NCBI RefSeq assembly: GCF_030272615.1
Contig: NC_081415.1
Location: 101,288,796 to 101,352,795 of the forward strand
Source: Cryptomeria japonica
Taxonomy: Eukaryota; Streptophyta; Pinopsida; Cupressales; Cupressaceae
Length of the DNA: 64,000 nt
Reading direction: 5' to 3'
Shown here: positions 24,808 to 35,700 of the stretch, in pieces
Layout of the letters: each line of letters begins with the position of its first letter
Position numbering within the stretch: the stretch's first letter is position 1
Notes under the pieces: model-generated
What the model was told of the DNA's origin: nothing
The model's database searches: none
Seen by the model: the letters and a program-made list of their open reading frames with translations, nothing else
Translations under genes and position numbers: made by a program

Positions 24808-25470
24808 CACTAATACATTTAGCCTAAAATTCTGATGGAGGTTTCTGACGGAGAAGGTATATTGTGATCAAACTTGATTTTTTTTTGAAAAAATGCCCAA
24901 TTTCGTCAGAATTCTGACGATAATGCAACATTTGGTTTCGACGGAGAAGGAATTGGCAATGACATTTGGGTTTTTTTAGAAAAAGTGCCCACGTTCATTG
25001 AAATTCCGATGATTGTGTGCATTACTTTAAAAAAAAAAAAGACCAAGTCATTTCATAAATCCCGCCTCTCATTCGTCCAACCTCTATAGGGAACCTATGG
25101 GTTTAATCATGGCAGGGAAGATCATTGGTGTGACAAACACGACCGTAGCGGGGAATGGGGGCATGAAGTGCCATGGGCACAAAGTGCCAAGGGCTAGCAC
25201 ATAACCAGCAAGGATGACCACAAGGGAGCCCAAAATGGGTTGTGTAAACGGCGACGCCTGGGCCTTCGTCAATAGCAATAAGAGCTACGGATGGAGGAAG
25301 AAGTTCACCCACAAAAAAAAATATGGATGAAGGAAGAAGTTCACCCACAATAAGAGATTCCTTTATGCTGTATATCTGACATCACTACCATGTCAGGCTG
25401 GAAGTGGCGATGGAGTATGATTCAGTGGAAGTGGAGGCGGACACTAGCTGACATTGATCAATCAGTCGCT
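24808..25470. other. Left subterminal region of inner CACTA with GC-richer captured DNA
   Basis: TCTGACGG, TTCTGACGA and GACGGAG words are scattered over 24830-25030 and resemble transposase-binding subterminal repeats. The block 25080-25460 is richer in G and C than its surroundings. It contains GAAGTTCACCCACAA twice in tandem (about 25296 and 25339) and the hairpin CTGACAT-7-ATGTCAG at 25376-25396. Reading frames in the GC-richer block show no recognisable protein. Confidence 0.55.
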
Positions 25471-26146
25471 GGTAATGGGAGACATTATTTTAAATGGTAT
25501 GAAAAATTCCCAACTATGGCTAGATAGATCCTGCTTTGGTTTTCAGGAAGCCATTGGAGTGAAGTTGATTGCATCTTCTGGTGTTAGATAATTTGTATTT
25601 TCCTCATTGTAGGGAAGATAGGTTGTGTACTTCATATTTTAATGCTTATCTTGAAGGAGATCGGATGTGTGGTGGACATTTATTTCAAATTATTATTGTC
25701 CTGTATCATGTTTATGTTAAAATATGAATTTGTAGGTGCATGTAATGGTGCAAACTTTCAGTAGTAGATGTTGTTGTGGACAAATATTTTACATATGTTT
25801 ATTGTTCTATTCCAGTCTATATGAGAATTATGTAATTGTTAAAAAATTCCCATAAATAACAAAAAGATCTTTTGAAAAGTTTATTAAATATTTAATGATG
25901 TTGGAAGTGTTATTGGGTTTTTGGTTTAGAGGTGAATGAGTCTATTTGGGATCAAGTATTTTGATGAGGCTAAGAGCAAGGCCCTAATATCAAAACAGTT
26001 CAAAATAGAGGAAGCTTGGATCACAACTCCAAGTGATTTGGCAAATTGATTGCCCTCAATTCTAGGCTCTTGATAGGTTTTTATCCTAAGACTTTTGCTC
26101 CAATATCAAGTAGATAAATGAATTTTATGGTTCTTTTCCTTTAGCA

Positions 26147-26400
26147 TTGAGTATTCACCATTCCCATCATTGTGTTCCACGAAATGACATCTCTTTGAGG
26201 CATTCTGTCAAACAGCTCACCCGCTTTGCGGATGCTTCCACATTTTGCAAACATATATACCACACTATCAAATCTCTATCCATCTTCACTAGCTTCAACC
26301 ACAACTATTCACGTAAGCATCGCTTCCCAATAGAGCGAACGAGTGCCTACCTAAAGGCCCTCCCAAGGTATCTTAGTTCGCGTTGTCTTGGGGCATATTA
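26147..26400 (-). pseudogene. PPR gene fragment in the inner CACTA element
   Basis: The minus strand reads VVYMFAKCGSIRKAGELFDR, then MPQRDVISWNTMMG, a near-consensus PPR repeat at about 26250-26150. The upstream 26260-26400 is degraded and shifted. It is the same class of fragment as at 24.7 and 30.9 kb but a separate copy. Confidence 0.8.
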
Positions 26401-29400
26401 GGGGATCACAATAGGGAACGTGCAAGTAGGGGCCATCCCCCGATGAAGATGAAGGAGGGAGGTGGACATAGTTCCCTATGGGTTTAATCGCTACAAGATG
26501 TAGGAATGGTTTAATCACTGTAGGAAAAAGGTAGGGTATAATCAACAAATTCATTGTTATACATATTCAAATATTTAGATTCAAATTTTATTATATATTT
26601 ATCAGATTAATTGGCAATAGCAGAGATGGTGAGAGGTTTCTGTAATATGATATGATTGATTTAAAAGAAGAATTTCTTACAAGACCTAAACCATTGAACA
26701 ATCCTACAATCATGCATTATTTAAACACTACATTTTAAATAATGAGCAATATAGTTAGCCTGAAACATATTAACACTACTTTCCATATTTAAAATATATC
26801 CTAATTAAGGGGATGGATGACCTAAATCTGCATGATCGAGTGCCATTATGTAAAATATATCCTAATTATGGATGCTAGTATATATGGTAGTGATAGAAAA
26901 TCCCTGCTGCAGAACCATGAGAGCAATGTGTAGTGATCAAGTGCTATATTTTCTTGGTGTTTTGGAGGGGAGCATAAGTGTACCATTAGGAAGGTGGCAT
27001 AAAATGGAAGCTGAGAGGTATAAGGTTATGAGGTGTGGGTTAGGATAAGATAGGGAGGTAAGTGATGAAGGATGTAATGGTAAAAGAGTAAGTTAGGATA
27101 TGTTAGGGGTTTGGAAGGTAGGAAAGTGAATGGGGGGAGATAAAAGGATTTGAAGGATGGAATGGGGTTAGGTAGGTGAAGTAAAAGTAAGTGTGTATGA
27201 GGTTAAGGGGTAGGATATGATGTAGGAAAGTGGAGGAGGTTAAGATAGGGGATATGAAAGGTAGATGGTAGGTAATAATGATAGGAAGTGAGGTAAAGGT
27301 TATGAGGTGTGGGTTAGAAAATAGGGTGTAGGAAATGGAAGGAAGGGTCATATCACTTTGAGAGTTTTCACCAAGATGAGTAGCCCGAGTATGGACCTCA
27401 AATCTTACAAGCCATGAGGATCCACTTTTAGTAGAGGAGCATATACTTGCATCTTGGGGGCTTATTAGGAGTTTGCCTTGAATTTGGGAAATACATATAG
27501 AGGAGATAGAATATTGATCAATACACATTACCTAGCCTCATCATGCATAAATACAAGAGGTATAGACTATAGCAAGCACATATCATGAGCCAAAGGATCA
27601 TATTCAAGAGTTTCTTCATCTCCAATCCTCTACATTTTTAAGATCCACAAATGGGGTTGAAGCTAAGTCTTGTTTACTAATTAGCTTGGACTTATGCTTT
27701 GGGTTGCATCTATATGTGAGCAACCTAAAGGCATAATTTTCATTGCAATTTTTGAGAGGACTTGCTTCCACCTTGTGGTACTGGGAGGATAAAATGCACC
27801 AACACACATTGGAAACCCTCTCCAGATACCATTTTGGAGAGCTTCAAAGTGTGTTCTATTTCAAAATATTTTTGACAAAGATGCATAGATCAGTTTCACA
27901 ATTTACATAATAAGGTTTCATAGTGGCTCAACATGAGAGTTAGTTTTTGGAGTTCTTGTAGTTTGTAGATTACATTCAAGACAAGTTACTTGTCAATTAT
28001 TTCATTAGGGGTGGAAAGCCCAAAATTTTAGTTTTCCTACACATGGCCAATCCAAATGACTTTAGGGTTGCTATGGCAAAATCTCTTATGGAAAAGGAGG
28101 TACATGGGAGGACACAAGAGGCATGAGATAAGTTTGTAACCTTGATTAAGGGACTAAAGTGTCCATAGGCCTCCCCATCCTTCAAAGGATAATTTAGACT
28201 TACTATATGATTTACAAAGAAAAACCCAATAGTATCAATATTAGGGACATAGGTCTACTAGAGCATAGTAGGGGCCATAGGGTAGTCACATTTGACCATC
28301 ATAGACACAAGGATATTTTAGGTATGAGAGACTATAGGGCTATCAAGCTAGGCCTTCTATGACTCAACAACCTTTTAGGCAAGAATCTAGTGTTTTTAGT
28401 AATTAGGATCTTCTAATTATGGTGGGGCCTAGCCAACATAGGGTTATATGAGAGGCACATGTTATGTATATGTTAGTATTAGACAGAGAGTGCTCACAAG
28501 GTTTTAGAGTAGGTGGACACCATGCTAGGATATCAAAGTAGATAGTTGATATGCAGGTCTTTACCCTCCCAACCACTCAACATATACCACCATGGGTCTT
28601 TACCCTCCCAAACACACAAAGGTCAAAGGAAGATTCACTGTTGCAACAATCACTTTTTTTGACAGTCTCAAGCACTTAGGATAGTCACTCCTTTCGTGGT
28701 CATTATTCTTCACACAACACTCTCTAACATTAATTATGATGATAGTGTACCTCCTTAAACCTTCCACCAACACCTAACTCAATACCAAACTCTTTCCCAA
28801 TCTTGCTAATGGACTAATTAACTCAATTCACTATGAAATTGTGACGGTCAATGCAAGGTTTAGGACAGTAGTAATTAAGATCTTCTAATTATTGTGGGGC
28901 CTAGCCAACATAGGGTTATATGAGATAGGGGTAAGTTCAATAGTGATTTCTCCTCTACAACCTTTGCCAGTCTGTGTGAAAATGAGAGCTTGACAGCATT
29001 CTTTCACTTTTAGCTAGCTAAATTTTTCAAGAATTTTATCTCTAGATTTAATATTTCTTTTCTTGCATGAATCTATTAATTTTGAGATAACAGATCTTGC
29101 CTTCATGAATTGATCCTAGTTTATCCCTTTAACCCTGATTAATTTATTTAGAGTGTTTAGTTCCATTTTAATCCTTTCTTTTACAATTAAATATTATTAA
29201 AAAATTGTATTATTGTTCCAAATTTTGTGGATATTTAGGAGACACAAATAAAATATAAATGTAATCATTCCATATTTTTGTAGGAGATATTGGAATGAGA
29301 CTAATAGGAAGAGTAGTAAAAATGAGTCACAATGAGCACTTTAGAATAAATCTAAACATTATAAGGAAGAGTAGCTTGGAAAAATAGAAGCGTAATTTAT

Positions 29401-30689
29401 TTTCCAATATGCAAGATTATTACTTGGGAAAGAATCTTGAAAGAGGATTGAAAAGATTCCTTGAGCTAACATTCTCTCACTTATCCAAAATTATGAGGAA
29501 GGATTCATTAATGAAATGGTCATTAACAAGATGGAGAGAATAATAATTAGGAAGAGATAGATTTCACATGCTACTAGGTGACTAGATTGGAGAGAAGCTA
29601 GAGGCAAATCATTTAGCTTGGCCATGACACAAAGTCTTAGAATAGATGCCAACCTTGGTGAATGGAATGAAAATCCCAAACAATTAATGAGTGGTGAGGC
29701 AAGTAGAGGCATCTATAAATAAAGAAAAAATGGGACTAAAACCAAGGGAAATGCACATGGAAAGGATATGATGAAAATCAAATAAATAGTTTGAAGTTAA
29801 TATTAGTTACCTAAAGGATATTCCACTTGATTATTTGGTATATCATAACTATTTTGACAAATTTTGAAACCATTAGAGGTACCTTTTGCTTCTGTAGATG
29901 AGGCATTCATTCATGTTGAAGTTGTGATAGCTTGTTTGCCTCTTTATAGACAACAAATTATCCATACGAATTATCATATATACTTGTAACCTCCATCCCA
30001 AACCACCTATTTCACTCTTCTTCCTTTGTGTACCTCTTTTATTCATCCATTACCTCTTTGCTTACCTAAATTCAATCTAAAACATAGTGTATATAGCATC
30101 AAAAAAATTCCATATTTGATTAATATTATCCACAACATATCGAAAAGACAAATACCACACTTACTGTGTCATCAACCAAAAATAATTTACTTACATATTC
30201 AAAGAGTTCAATAATGGAGAAACATCCATGCAGTGCTCTACACATGTCCTTGAAAGTTCAAGAAATACTTATCCTCTATTGGTCCAAACTTTAAATCACT
30301 TTTCATGCATGAAAATAATTGCAACCATACACAATTTCCCACCCAATAGATTATCTCAAACTAGTTTACTATCTTAACATAGGGTCAAGGAAAAGCAGGC
30401 CAAAATAGGAATCCAAGTGTCTTAAAAGTATTCAAGACCATAGTGGTGAGGATTGAATTTCTTTCTTTAGTGGTATCTTTCTCTAGATTAATTAGTTGGG
30501 GATTCTATTAGGACCTTTTCCTAATTAAAAAATATATATAAAGATTACATCCCTAAATATTGCATTCATAATAGAATAAATTTCTGCAATATTGAGACTA
30601 AATTCATAATAGATTTATAGTGATGAATAAATAAATATTCAAGATTATCAAAAAATTGATGTTTTCTTTCTCCCAACCATCATTCGATA
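26401..30689. other. Inner CACTA interior, mostly unrecognised AT-rich DNA
   Basis: I recognise no gene. 25480-26140 and 26550-27000 are AT-rich. A purine-rich, GGTAGG/GGATGG-rich strand occupies 26990-27350. At 28010-28160 the plus strand has a degraded frame (LYMANPNDFRVAMAKSLMEK) reminiscent of a Gag-like remnant, but it is too short to assign. A 55-bp direct repeat occurs at 28399-28453 and 28871-28925. 29000-30680 shows nothing supported. Confidence 0.5.
28399..28925. repeat. 55-bp direct repeats flanking about 420 bp
   Basis: GTAATTAGGATCTTCTAATT and the following 35 bases (through GGGTTATATGAGA) at 28399-28453 recur at 28871-28925 with two mismatches. The spacer holds two copies of GTCTTTACCCTCCCAA (about 28557 and 28597). 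They may be a local duplication or a short element's ends; no TG...CA or TIR termini are evident. Confidence 0.65.
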
Positions 30690-30800
30690 TTGGGTGATCT
30701 TTGAGGCATTATGTCAAATAGTTCATGTGCCTTATCTAAGCTTACATATTTTGCATGCATGTGTACCTGGGCAGTTGCAATACAACATCTATACTCACTA
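30690..30800 (-). pseudogene. PPR gene fragment (degraded)
   Basis: The minus strand at about 30775-30690 reads AKYVSLDKAHELFDIMPQRS, a PPR repeat with the central Cys-Gly replaced. It lies immediately beside the better PPR fragment at 30.84-31.11 kb and looks like a duplicate of it. Confidence 0.65.
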
Positions 30801-30839
30801 ATCACATTTGGTTGGAAGTTTCTAAATCCATTTCAAACA

Positions 30840-31130
30840 CATCTTGTGCATATCCTGCAATCATAGCATTCCATTAGATCGCATTTCTTTGATGCATCTC
30901 ACTAAACAGTTCATGCGCTTTCATGTCTATACTTCCACATTTTCCAAACATGTCAAACAAAGCATTTCCAACTATAAGCATATAATATTAATTGCCCTTA
31001 CCTTCTACTTTGATGGAAGCTCATACTCTATTCCAAAGCTCCCATTTTGGCACAAGTAGAGAGTACATTGGCAAATAAAACTGATCGAAATGGAAATCTA
31101 TTTGTTGCATTGACTGCATTGTGATGACGC
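30840..31130 (-). pseudogene. PPR gene fragment, about three repeats
   Basis: The minus strand reads FANVLSTCAKMGALE, a stop, MSFHQSRR, then VGNALFDMFGKCGSIDMKAH, ELFSEMHQRNAI, a stop, WNAMIAGYAQD. The alternation of helical repeats is typical of plant PPR proteins that bind organellar transcripts. Internal stops (two TAG at Gln/Trp positions) show decay. It lies 0.5 kb left of the first DRM hairpin in the same transposon. Confidence 0.82.
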
Positions 31131-31525
31131 TTATGTATTTCATCGACAACATAAAGTAGGAAAGGACATGAGAATATCTCCTCGAGGAGGTATTCTATGA
31201 CAGTTGCGAGGTAGATGAGAGTTTCTTATGCTATTTGCTTTGTTCTATGCAGTCAAATGTGAGAACACTATTTGAATTCAAATGCTAACGATGATTGTCT
31301 TTTTAATAGAAACAGACGGGAAGGGATGTCAAGGGAAGGAATGGGCCCACAACACACCTAAGCAATCAAAGCTTATTGTGTGTTGTTTAAGGCTGCCCCC
31401 TTAAGACATCATAATTGATTGGATCTTCACTCCTAAGACCTTCAAAAGTCTTTAATGGCTTCATTAAGTCCTTTTGTCTTCCAAATGCACCTGCACCAAC
31501 TTGAATTCTCCTTCAATGCTTGATT

Positions 31526-31935
31526 GCCCGTTCACTTGGAATTGAATTGATTTTATAACTAAGAGATCACTTGAATTGTAGGTAGACCCCTTCAAATGAT
31601 AGGGTAGGCTTCCTTTTATACCTTATATTTGTCTTGAAAGCATTTTATCTTGATGGCTTTAAATTAAAGTACTTTCTCTTCTATCTAGTATTGGTGGAGC
31701 GGAGGTTGCATTGCAGTGTCCTAGGATACATATTTCCACAGATACAACACAAGTTAAATGTATCCCAGGTCAATGCAAAGCAACCTCTGCTCCAGAGATC
31801 ACTAAAAAATAGAGAAAGAACTTTAATTTAATGCCATCAGGATAAAAGTCTTTAATCAAGATAGATAAATGGTATGCAACTAGATCTATTTGGAATGCAT
31901 TACCCAAACACCGCAATCGATCAGTCACCTTTGAA
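31526..31935. pseudogene. DRM methyltransferase hairpin 1 (motifs X-I, inverted pair)
   Basis: On the plus strand at about 31640-31735, one frame reads LSLLSSIGGAEVAL, which is motif I (the SAM-binding FSGIGGAEVAL block) of DRM cytosine methyltransferases. Immediately afterwards the same region recurs inverted: the minus strand from 31930 to 31740 reads DRLRCLGNAFQIDLVAYHLS, then KDFYPDGIKLK and GAEVALH. That is motif X followed directly by motif I, the rearranged order diagnostic of DRM enzymes. The arms meet near 31737 with almost no loop. A transcript would fold into a hairpin of about 95-bp arms. It is not translatable. Confidence 0.83.
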
Positions 31936-32296
31936 AAGAAAGTGGTATGATGAAATATTTAGACATAAAATAGATGAAATGCACTCCATACTACTGCTAC
32001 ACAATATTTTGGTCGATGATATTTTTAAAATAGTAAAGGAAGGTGTATGGAACAACCAAATTCTGATCATTATAAACAATGAATATTTTAAGAACCTTTT
32101 ATGATATGTAAGTTGAGAATATTTTATGAAAGGTCCCTAAATGAATACACTTTAAACTAATTTTAATATACCTTGAAGTGTGCAATATGGAAGGTTTGTA
32201 TTCTTAATCTCCTACCCATTTCTTAATTTAAAAGATGATATCTTTATTAAATAACTTTATTAACTTGATTTCTCCTTCAATTCTTGATGAATGCTT

Positions 32297-32691
32297 GATT
32301 GCATGTTCACTTGGAATTGAATTGATTTTATAATTAAGAGATCACTTGAATTGTAGGTAAACCACTTCAAATGATAGGGTAGGCTTCCTTTTATACCTAA
32401 TATATGTCTTGAAAGCATTTTATCATGATGGCTTTAAATTAAAGTACTTTCTCTTCTATCTGGTATTGGTGGAGCAGAGGTTGCATTGCATCATCCTAGG
32501 ATACATATTTCTGCAGATACACCACAAGTTAAATGTATTCTAGGTCGATGCAAAGCAACCTCTACTCTAGAGATCACCAAAAAATAGAGAAAGAAATTTA
32601 ATTTAATGCCATCAAGATAAAATTCTTTAATCAAGATAGATAAAATTTGAGTTTGATTGTCATCATTTACTTTGCCAAATTCTTCACACAT
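32297..32691. pseudogene. DRM methyltransferase hairpin 2 (duplicate of hairpin 1)
   Basis: About 340 bp starting GTTCACTTGGAATTGAATTG match the 31.53-31.86 kb unit in direct orientation, 775 bp downstream. The plus arm (about 32410-32515) carries the motif I coding remnant. The minus arm (32691-32515) is an open frame reading KEFYLDGIKLNFFLYFLVIS, then RVEVALHRPRIHLTCGVSAE, the region after DRM motif X. The arms differ at several bases, so the duplication postdates or coincides with hairpin formation. Confidence 0.83.
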
Positions 32692-33061
32692 AACTCTTGA
32701 ATCAATTTCTTACTCACAAGAATTTTATTATGTCTCAAATATAGGGAAACAGAAGGCTTCAAATAGAAAACTTGAACATGCAACTAAATTCATTGACTAA
32801 CCAGAAGAACAAAATTAAGAAATAGTTTGATCATCTGAGAGATGTTGTAGACTTGCAACTCACCAGCTAAGTTTTTGCGAGTAAGAATTTTTTTTGTTTT
32901 AGTTATGGTTGTGGTGTTTATAGGGAGACATTTACAAATTTATATCTATTTTCACTATTTAATGGTTTATGGGTTTGTAATGGTAATTTAATGTTCTTTC
33001 ATATTTTTGTATATATTCTTTATAATAGCCTATTATATTGATTTGTTCTATTATGCATAAT

Positions 33062-34138
33062 GGTGTGGGTCAGACGACTTTGTCGTCGGTGCATGAAAGC
33101 ATTGAATGAGTTCTACTTTTAAAAATTACATGAAACATTTTTAATTTATTTGATTCAATGTTATTTGCAAAAAATGATTATCAATGTTGTTTGCTTTCTC
33201 CAAGAATTGTCTAGGATCTTTCCATCACATAATATGTAACATCGAATGACAAAATCTTTTCATTACAAATGCTTATTTTATTTAATTATTATCTAAGTGT
33301 GAATTAAAATTTATATATGTACGGAAGCAGAACATACAAGTTGAAGAGTCATGTGCAAGCAAATTTCCTAAAAGAAAGCAAGCAGGCATTATCTTGAATG
33401 ACATGGAAACAAGCTCATTAGCTGCCTAGAAGAGAGCAATTGGAGAATGGCAGAGGAAAGTGTTTAAGGGTGATAAATAGATAGATAGTATGAATAATGT
33501 CTGGAGTGTCTGATGTGACGTCTCTAATTTATGTCCAGAGGGACTAATTGGTTTTGGAGTTCCTACAAAACCTATTGGGCCATGCTTGGAGGAAATCAAT
33601 GTGTTCATGCAAGGAGCACCTTTTTTCTATTATGAGAATGATACTTTTGCATAGAGGGATATTTGGAAGTCAATATCCAAAAATTTCTATAGTGTGGAAC
33701 CAGAGTTGGCAGACTCAAAGTAATTTTTAGCTTTCAAAAGACCAAGAGGTTATGTACACAATCTCCCAATAGAAGGGCAATTTCAAGCATTACCTCTCCC
33801 CCCCATGACTATTCAGGAAGCACTTCCTCAGACAAAGGACTATTGGCCTCCATGGGATCAAACAAAAAAATTGAAGCATAGACTTTAGACAATGTGGTGG
33901 TGTCCATGAAGAAATCTACACTATAATTGAAAATTCACGAGGGAAACTGCAAGATAGTGAAGAGAAATACAATCTTGAAAAGTGGGAAGAATGGATCTTG
34001 GTTTGGGTGGGGCCAAGTCAGGTGGCTCCTCTAGAGGTTGACAAGATAGAAATCATATTAGGATTTGAAAAAGGTCACACTCATGGAACTTCGTGTATGA
34101 GTGATCGATTGTGGTGTTTGGGTAATGCATTCCAAATG
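33062..34138 (+). pseudogene. DRM methyltransferase fragment, left arm of the 2.2-kb palindrome
   Basis: Plus-strand coding remnants in order: GAPFFYYEND (about 33614), WKSISKNFYSVEPELADSK, PRGYVHNLP (about 33741), PPMTIQEALPQTKDYWPPWD (about 33803), a frame change, EEWILVWVGPSQVAPLEVDK (about 33988), IILGFEKGHTHG, and SDRLWCLGNAFQ (about 34103-34138). This is the DRM order from the VHNLP block to motif X. Stops (e.g. 33651, 33721) and frameshifts make it a pseudogene. 33062-33530 is probably intron or captured flank; it begins GTGTGGGTCAGACGACTTTG with a small GACGAC-TTT-GTCGTC hairpin. Confidence 0.87.
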
Positions 34139-34189
34139 GGTAATGTCTTGATTAAAGACTTTTATCCTGATGGCATGCAACTGTATCTA
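34139..34189. other. Loop of the DRM palindrome
   Basis: About 50 bases separate the two arms. They encode, in the plus frame, VLIKDFYPDGMQL, the segment between DRM motifs X and I. The turn is thus built from DRM sequence too, and ATTACCCA/TGGGTAAT copies near both edges make it imprecise. Confidence 0.7.
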
Positions 34190-35281
34190 TTTGGAATGCA
34201 TTACCCAAACACCGCAATCGATCACTCGCACATGAAGTTCCATGAGTGTGATCTTTTTCAAATCCTAATATGATTTCTATCTAGTCAACCTCTAGAGGAG
34301 CCACCTGACTTGGCCCCATCCAAACCAAGATCCATTCTTCCCACTTTTCAAGATTGTATTTCTCTTCACTATCTTGTAGTTTCCCTCATGAATTTTCAAT
34401 TATAGTGTAGAGTTCTTCACGAAGGACACCACCACATTGTCTAGAGTCTATGCTTTAATTTTTTTCTTTGATCCCATGGAGGCCAATAGTCCTTTGTTTG
34501 AGGAAGTGCTTCCTGAATAGTCATGGGGGGGAGAGGTAATTCTTGCAATCACTCTTTTATTGGGAGATTGTGTACATAACCTCTTGGTCTTCTAAAAGAT
34601 GACAATTATACTTCGAGTCCGCCAACTCTTGTTCCACACTATAGAAATTTTTGGATATTGACTTCCAAATATCCTTCAGTGCAAAACCATCATTCTCATA
34701 ATAGAAAAAAGGTGCTCCTTGCATGAACACATTGATTTCCTCCAAAGCATGGCCCAATAGGTTTCGTAGGAACTCCAAAACCAGTTAGTTCCTCTAGATA
34801 TAAATTAGAGACATCACATCAAACACTCTAGACATTGTTTGTTTGTATTGCATACTCTCTATCTATTTATCACCCTTTAACACTTTCCTCTTCTTTTCTC
34901 CAATTGCACTCTTCTAGGTAGCTGATGAGCTTGTTTCTATGTCATTCAAGATAATGCCTGCTTGCTTTCTTTTAGGAAATTTTCTTGCACATGACTCTAA
35001 AGCTTGTATGTTCTGCTTCCATACAGATATAAATTTTAATTCACACTTAGATAAGAATTAAATTAAATAAGCATTTGTAAAGAAAAAATTTAGTCATTCG
35101 ATGTTACATATTATCTGATGGAAAGATCCTAGACAATTCTTGGAGAAAGGAAACATCATTGATAATCATTTTTTGCAAATAACACTGAATCAAATAAATT
35201 AAAATGTTTAATGAAATTTTTAAAAATAGAACTCGTTCAATGCTTTCATTCACCGACGGCAAAGCCGTTTGACCCACATCA
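34190..35281 (-). pseudogene. DRM methyltransferase fragment, right arm of the 2.2-kb palindrome
   Basis: This is the reverse complement of 33062-34138 with scattered differences; in the segment pairing 33601-33717 with its mate I count about 7 mismatches in 117. The minus strand encodes GNAFQIDTVACH near 34200-34170 (motif X), VWVG further on, and the open stretch 34778-34557, EFLRNLLGHALEEINVFMQG, then APFFYYENDGFALKDIW. The outer boundary, GACCCACATCATC, ends at about 35281. The TIR-bearing end of the transposon follows within 250 bp. Confidence 0.87.
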
Positions 35282-35529
35282 TCTCTCGCTGTCAGAATTT
35301 CGACAACAACTAATGGAACATCCAACAAGGATGCAGTATATCCGACATCACTGCCATGTTAGATGGTCATAGAGGAGCAATCATAACATCCGTCAAAAAT
35401 CCGACGGAAATGGCATCATCGGAAATTTTGATGATGAGTTTTTGATGGTAAAGTTTGTCGAAAGACCGACGTTTGGTTGTTGCAAATCTGACAATTAGCC
35501 ATCGGAAATTAGGCCCAAATGTACTAGTG
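35282..35529. promoter_or_regulatory. Right subterminal region of inner CACTA
   Basis: It holds many TCGGA, CCGACG and TCCGTC words in both orientations, plus an imperfect inverted repeat CCGACAT-7-ATGTTAG at 35343-35362. That inverted repeat is a counterpart of the hairpin at 25376-25396 in the left end. CACTA transposases bind short repeated subterminal motifs, so these are candidate binding sites. The region ends with the TIR. Confidence 0.6.
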
Positions 35530-35532
35530 GCA

Positions 35533-35700
35533 ACTAATTTCTGACAAAAAACCCCCTTTGATTATGCTTTGATGGATGTCCATACCTTGTTCCAAAGCTC
35601 CTATTTTGGCACACGCAAGGAGGATGCTGGAAAACATTGCATTGAGATAAACATGACTGTATTTCATGAGGATTTGAACTCAAAGCATTGGCACTATCAC
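35533..35700 (-). pseudogene. PPR gene fragment, 5' part split by the inner CACTA insertion
   Basis: The minus strand reads FSSILLACAKIGALEQGMDI, then HQSIIKGGFLSEISC, a PPR helix-turn-helix repeat. It stops at the GCA flank of the inner CACTA element and continues in the PPR segment at 24803-24665. Together the two pieces span about two repeats of an E/P-L-S-class-like PPR gene carried by the outer element. Confidence 0.8.

Larger units (their letters stand above)
24808..35529 (-). mobile_element. Inner CACTA element carrying PPR and DRM gene fragments, TSD GCA
   Basis: The left end CACTAATACATTTAGCCTAAAA matches the reverse complement of the right end, CACTAGTACATTTGGGCCTAAT. The shared GCCTAA distinguishes this pair from the outer pair (GTCAAA). 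GCA lies on both flanks (24805-24807 and 35530-35532). The PPR fragment of the outer element is cut exactly at these flanks, which proves nesting. No transposase is present, so the element is non-autonomous. Cargo: PPR fragments at 26.15-26.4 and 30.7-31.1 kb, and DRM methyltransferase hairpins at 31.5-35.28 kb, ending about 250 bp from the right TIR. Confidence 0.87.

Noticed and set aside
25084-25348. Minus-strand ORFs in the GC-richer block as a captured host gene
   Set aside because: No recognisable motif and overlapping frames share the same shifted residues; kept only as captured DNA of unknown origin.
33062-35281. Palindrome as a foldback DNA transposon or MITE
   Set aside because: The arms consist of DRM coding sequence, lie entirely within CACTA ends and show no TSD at their own borders.
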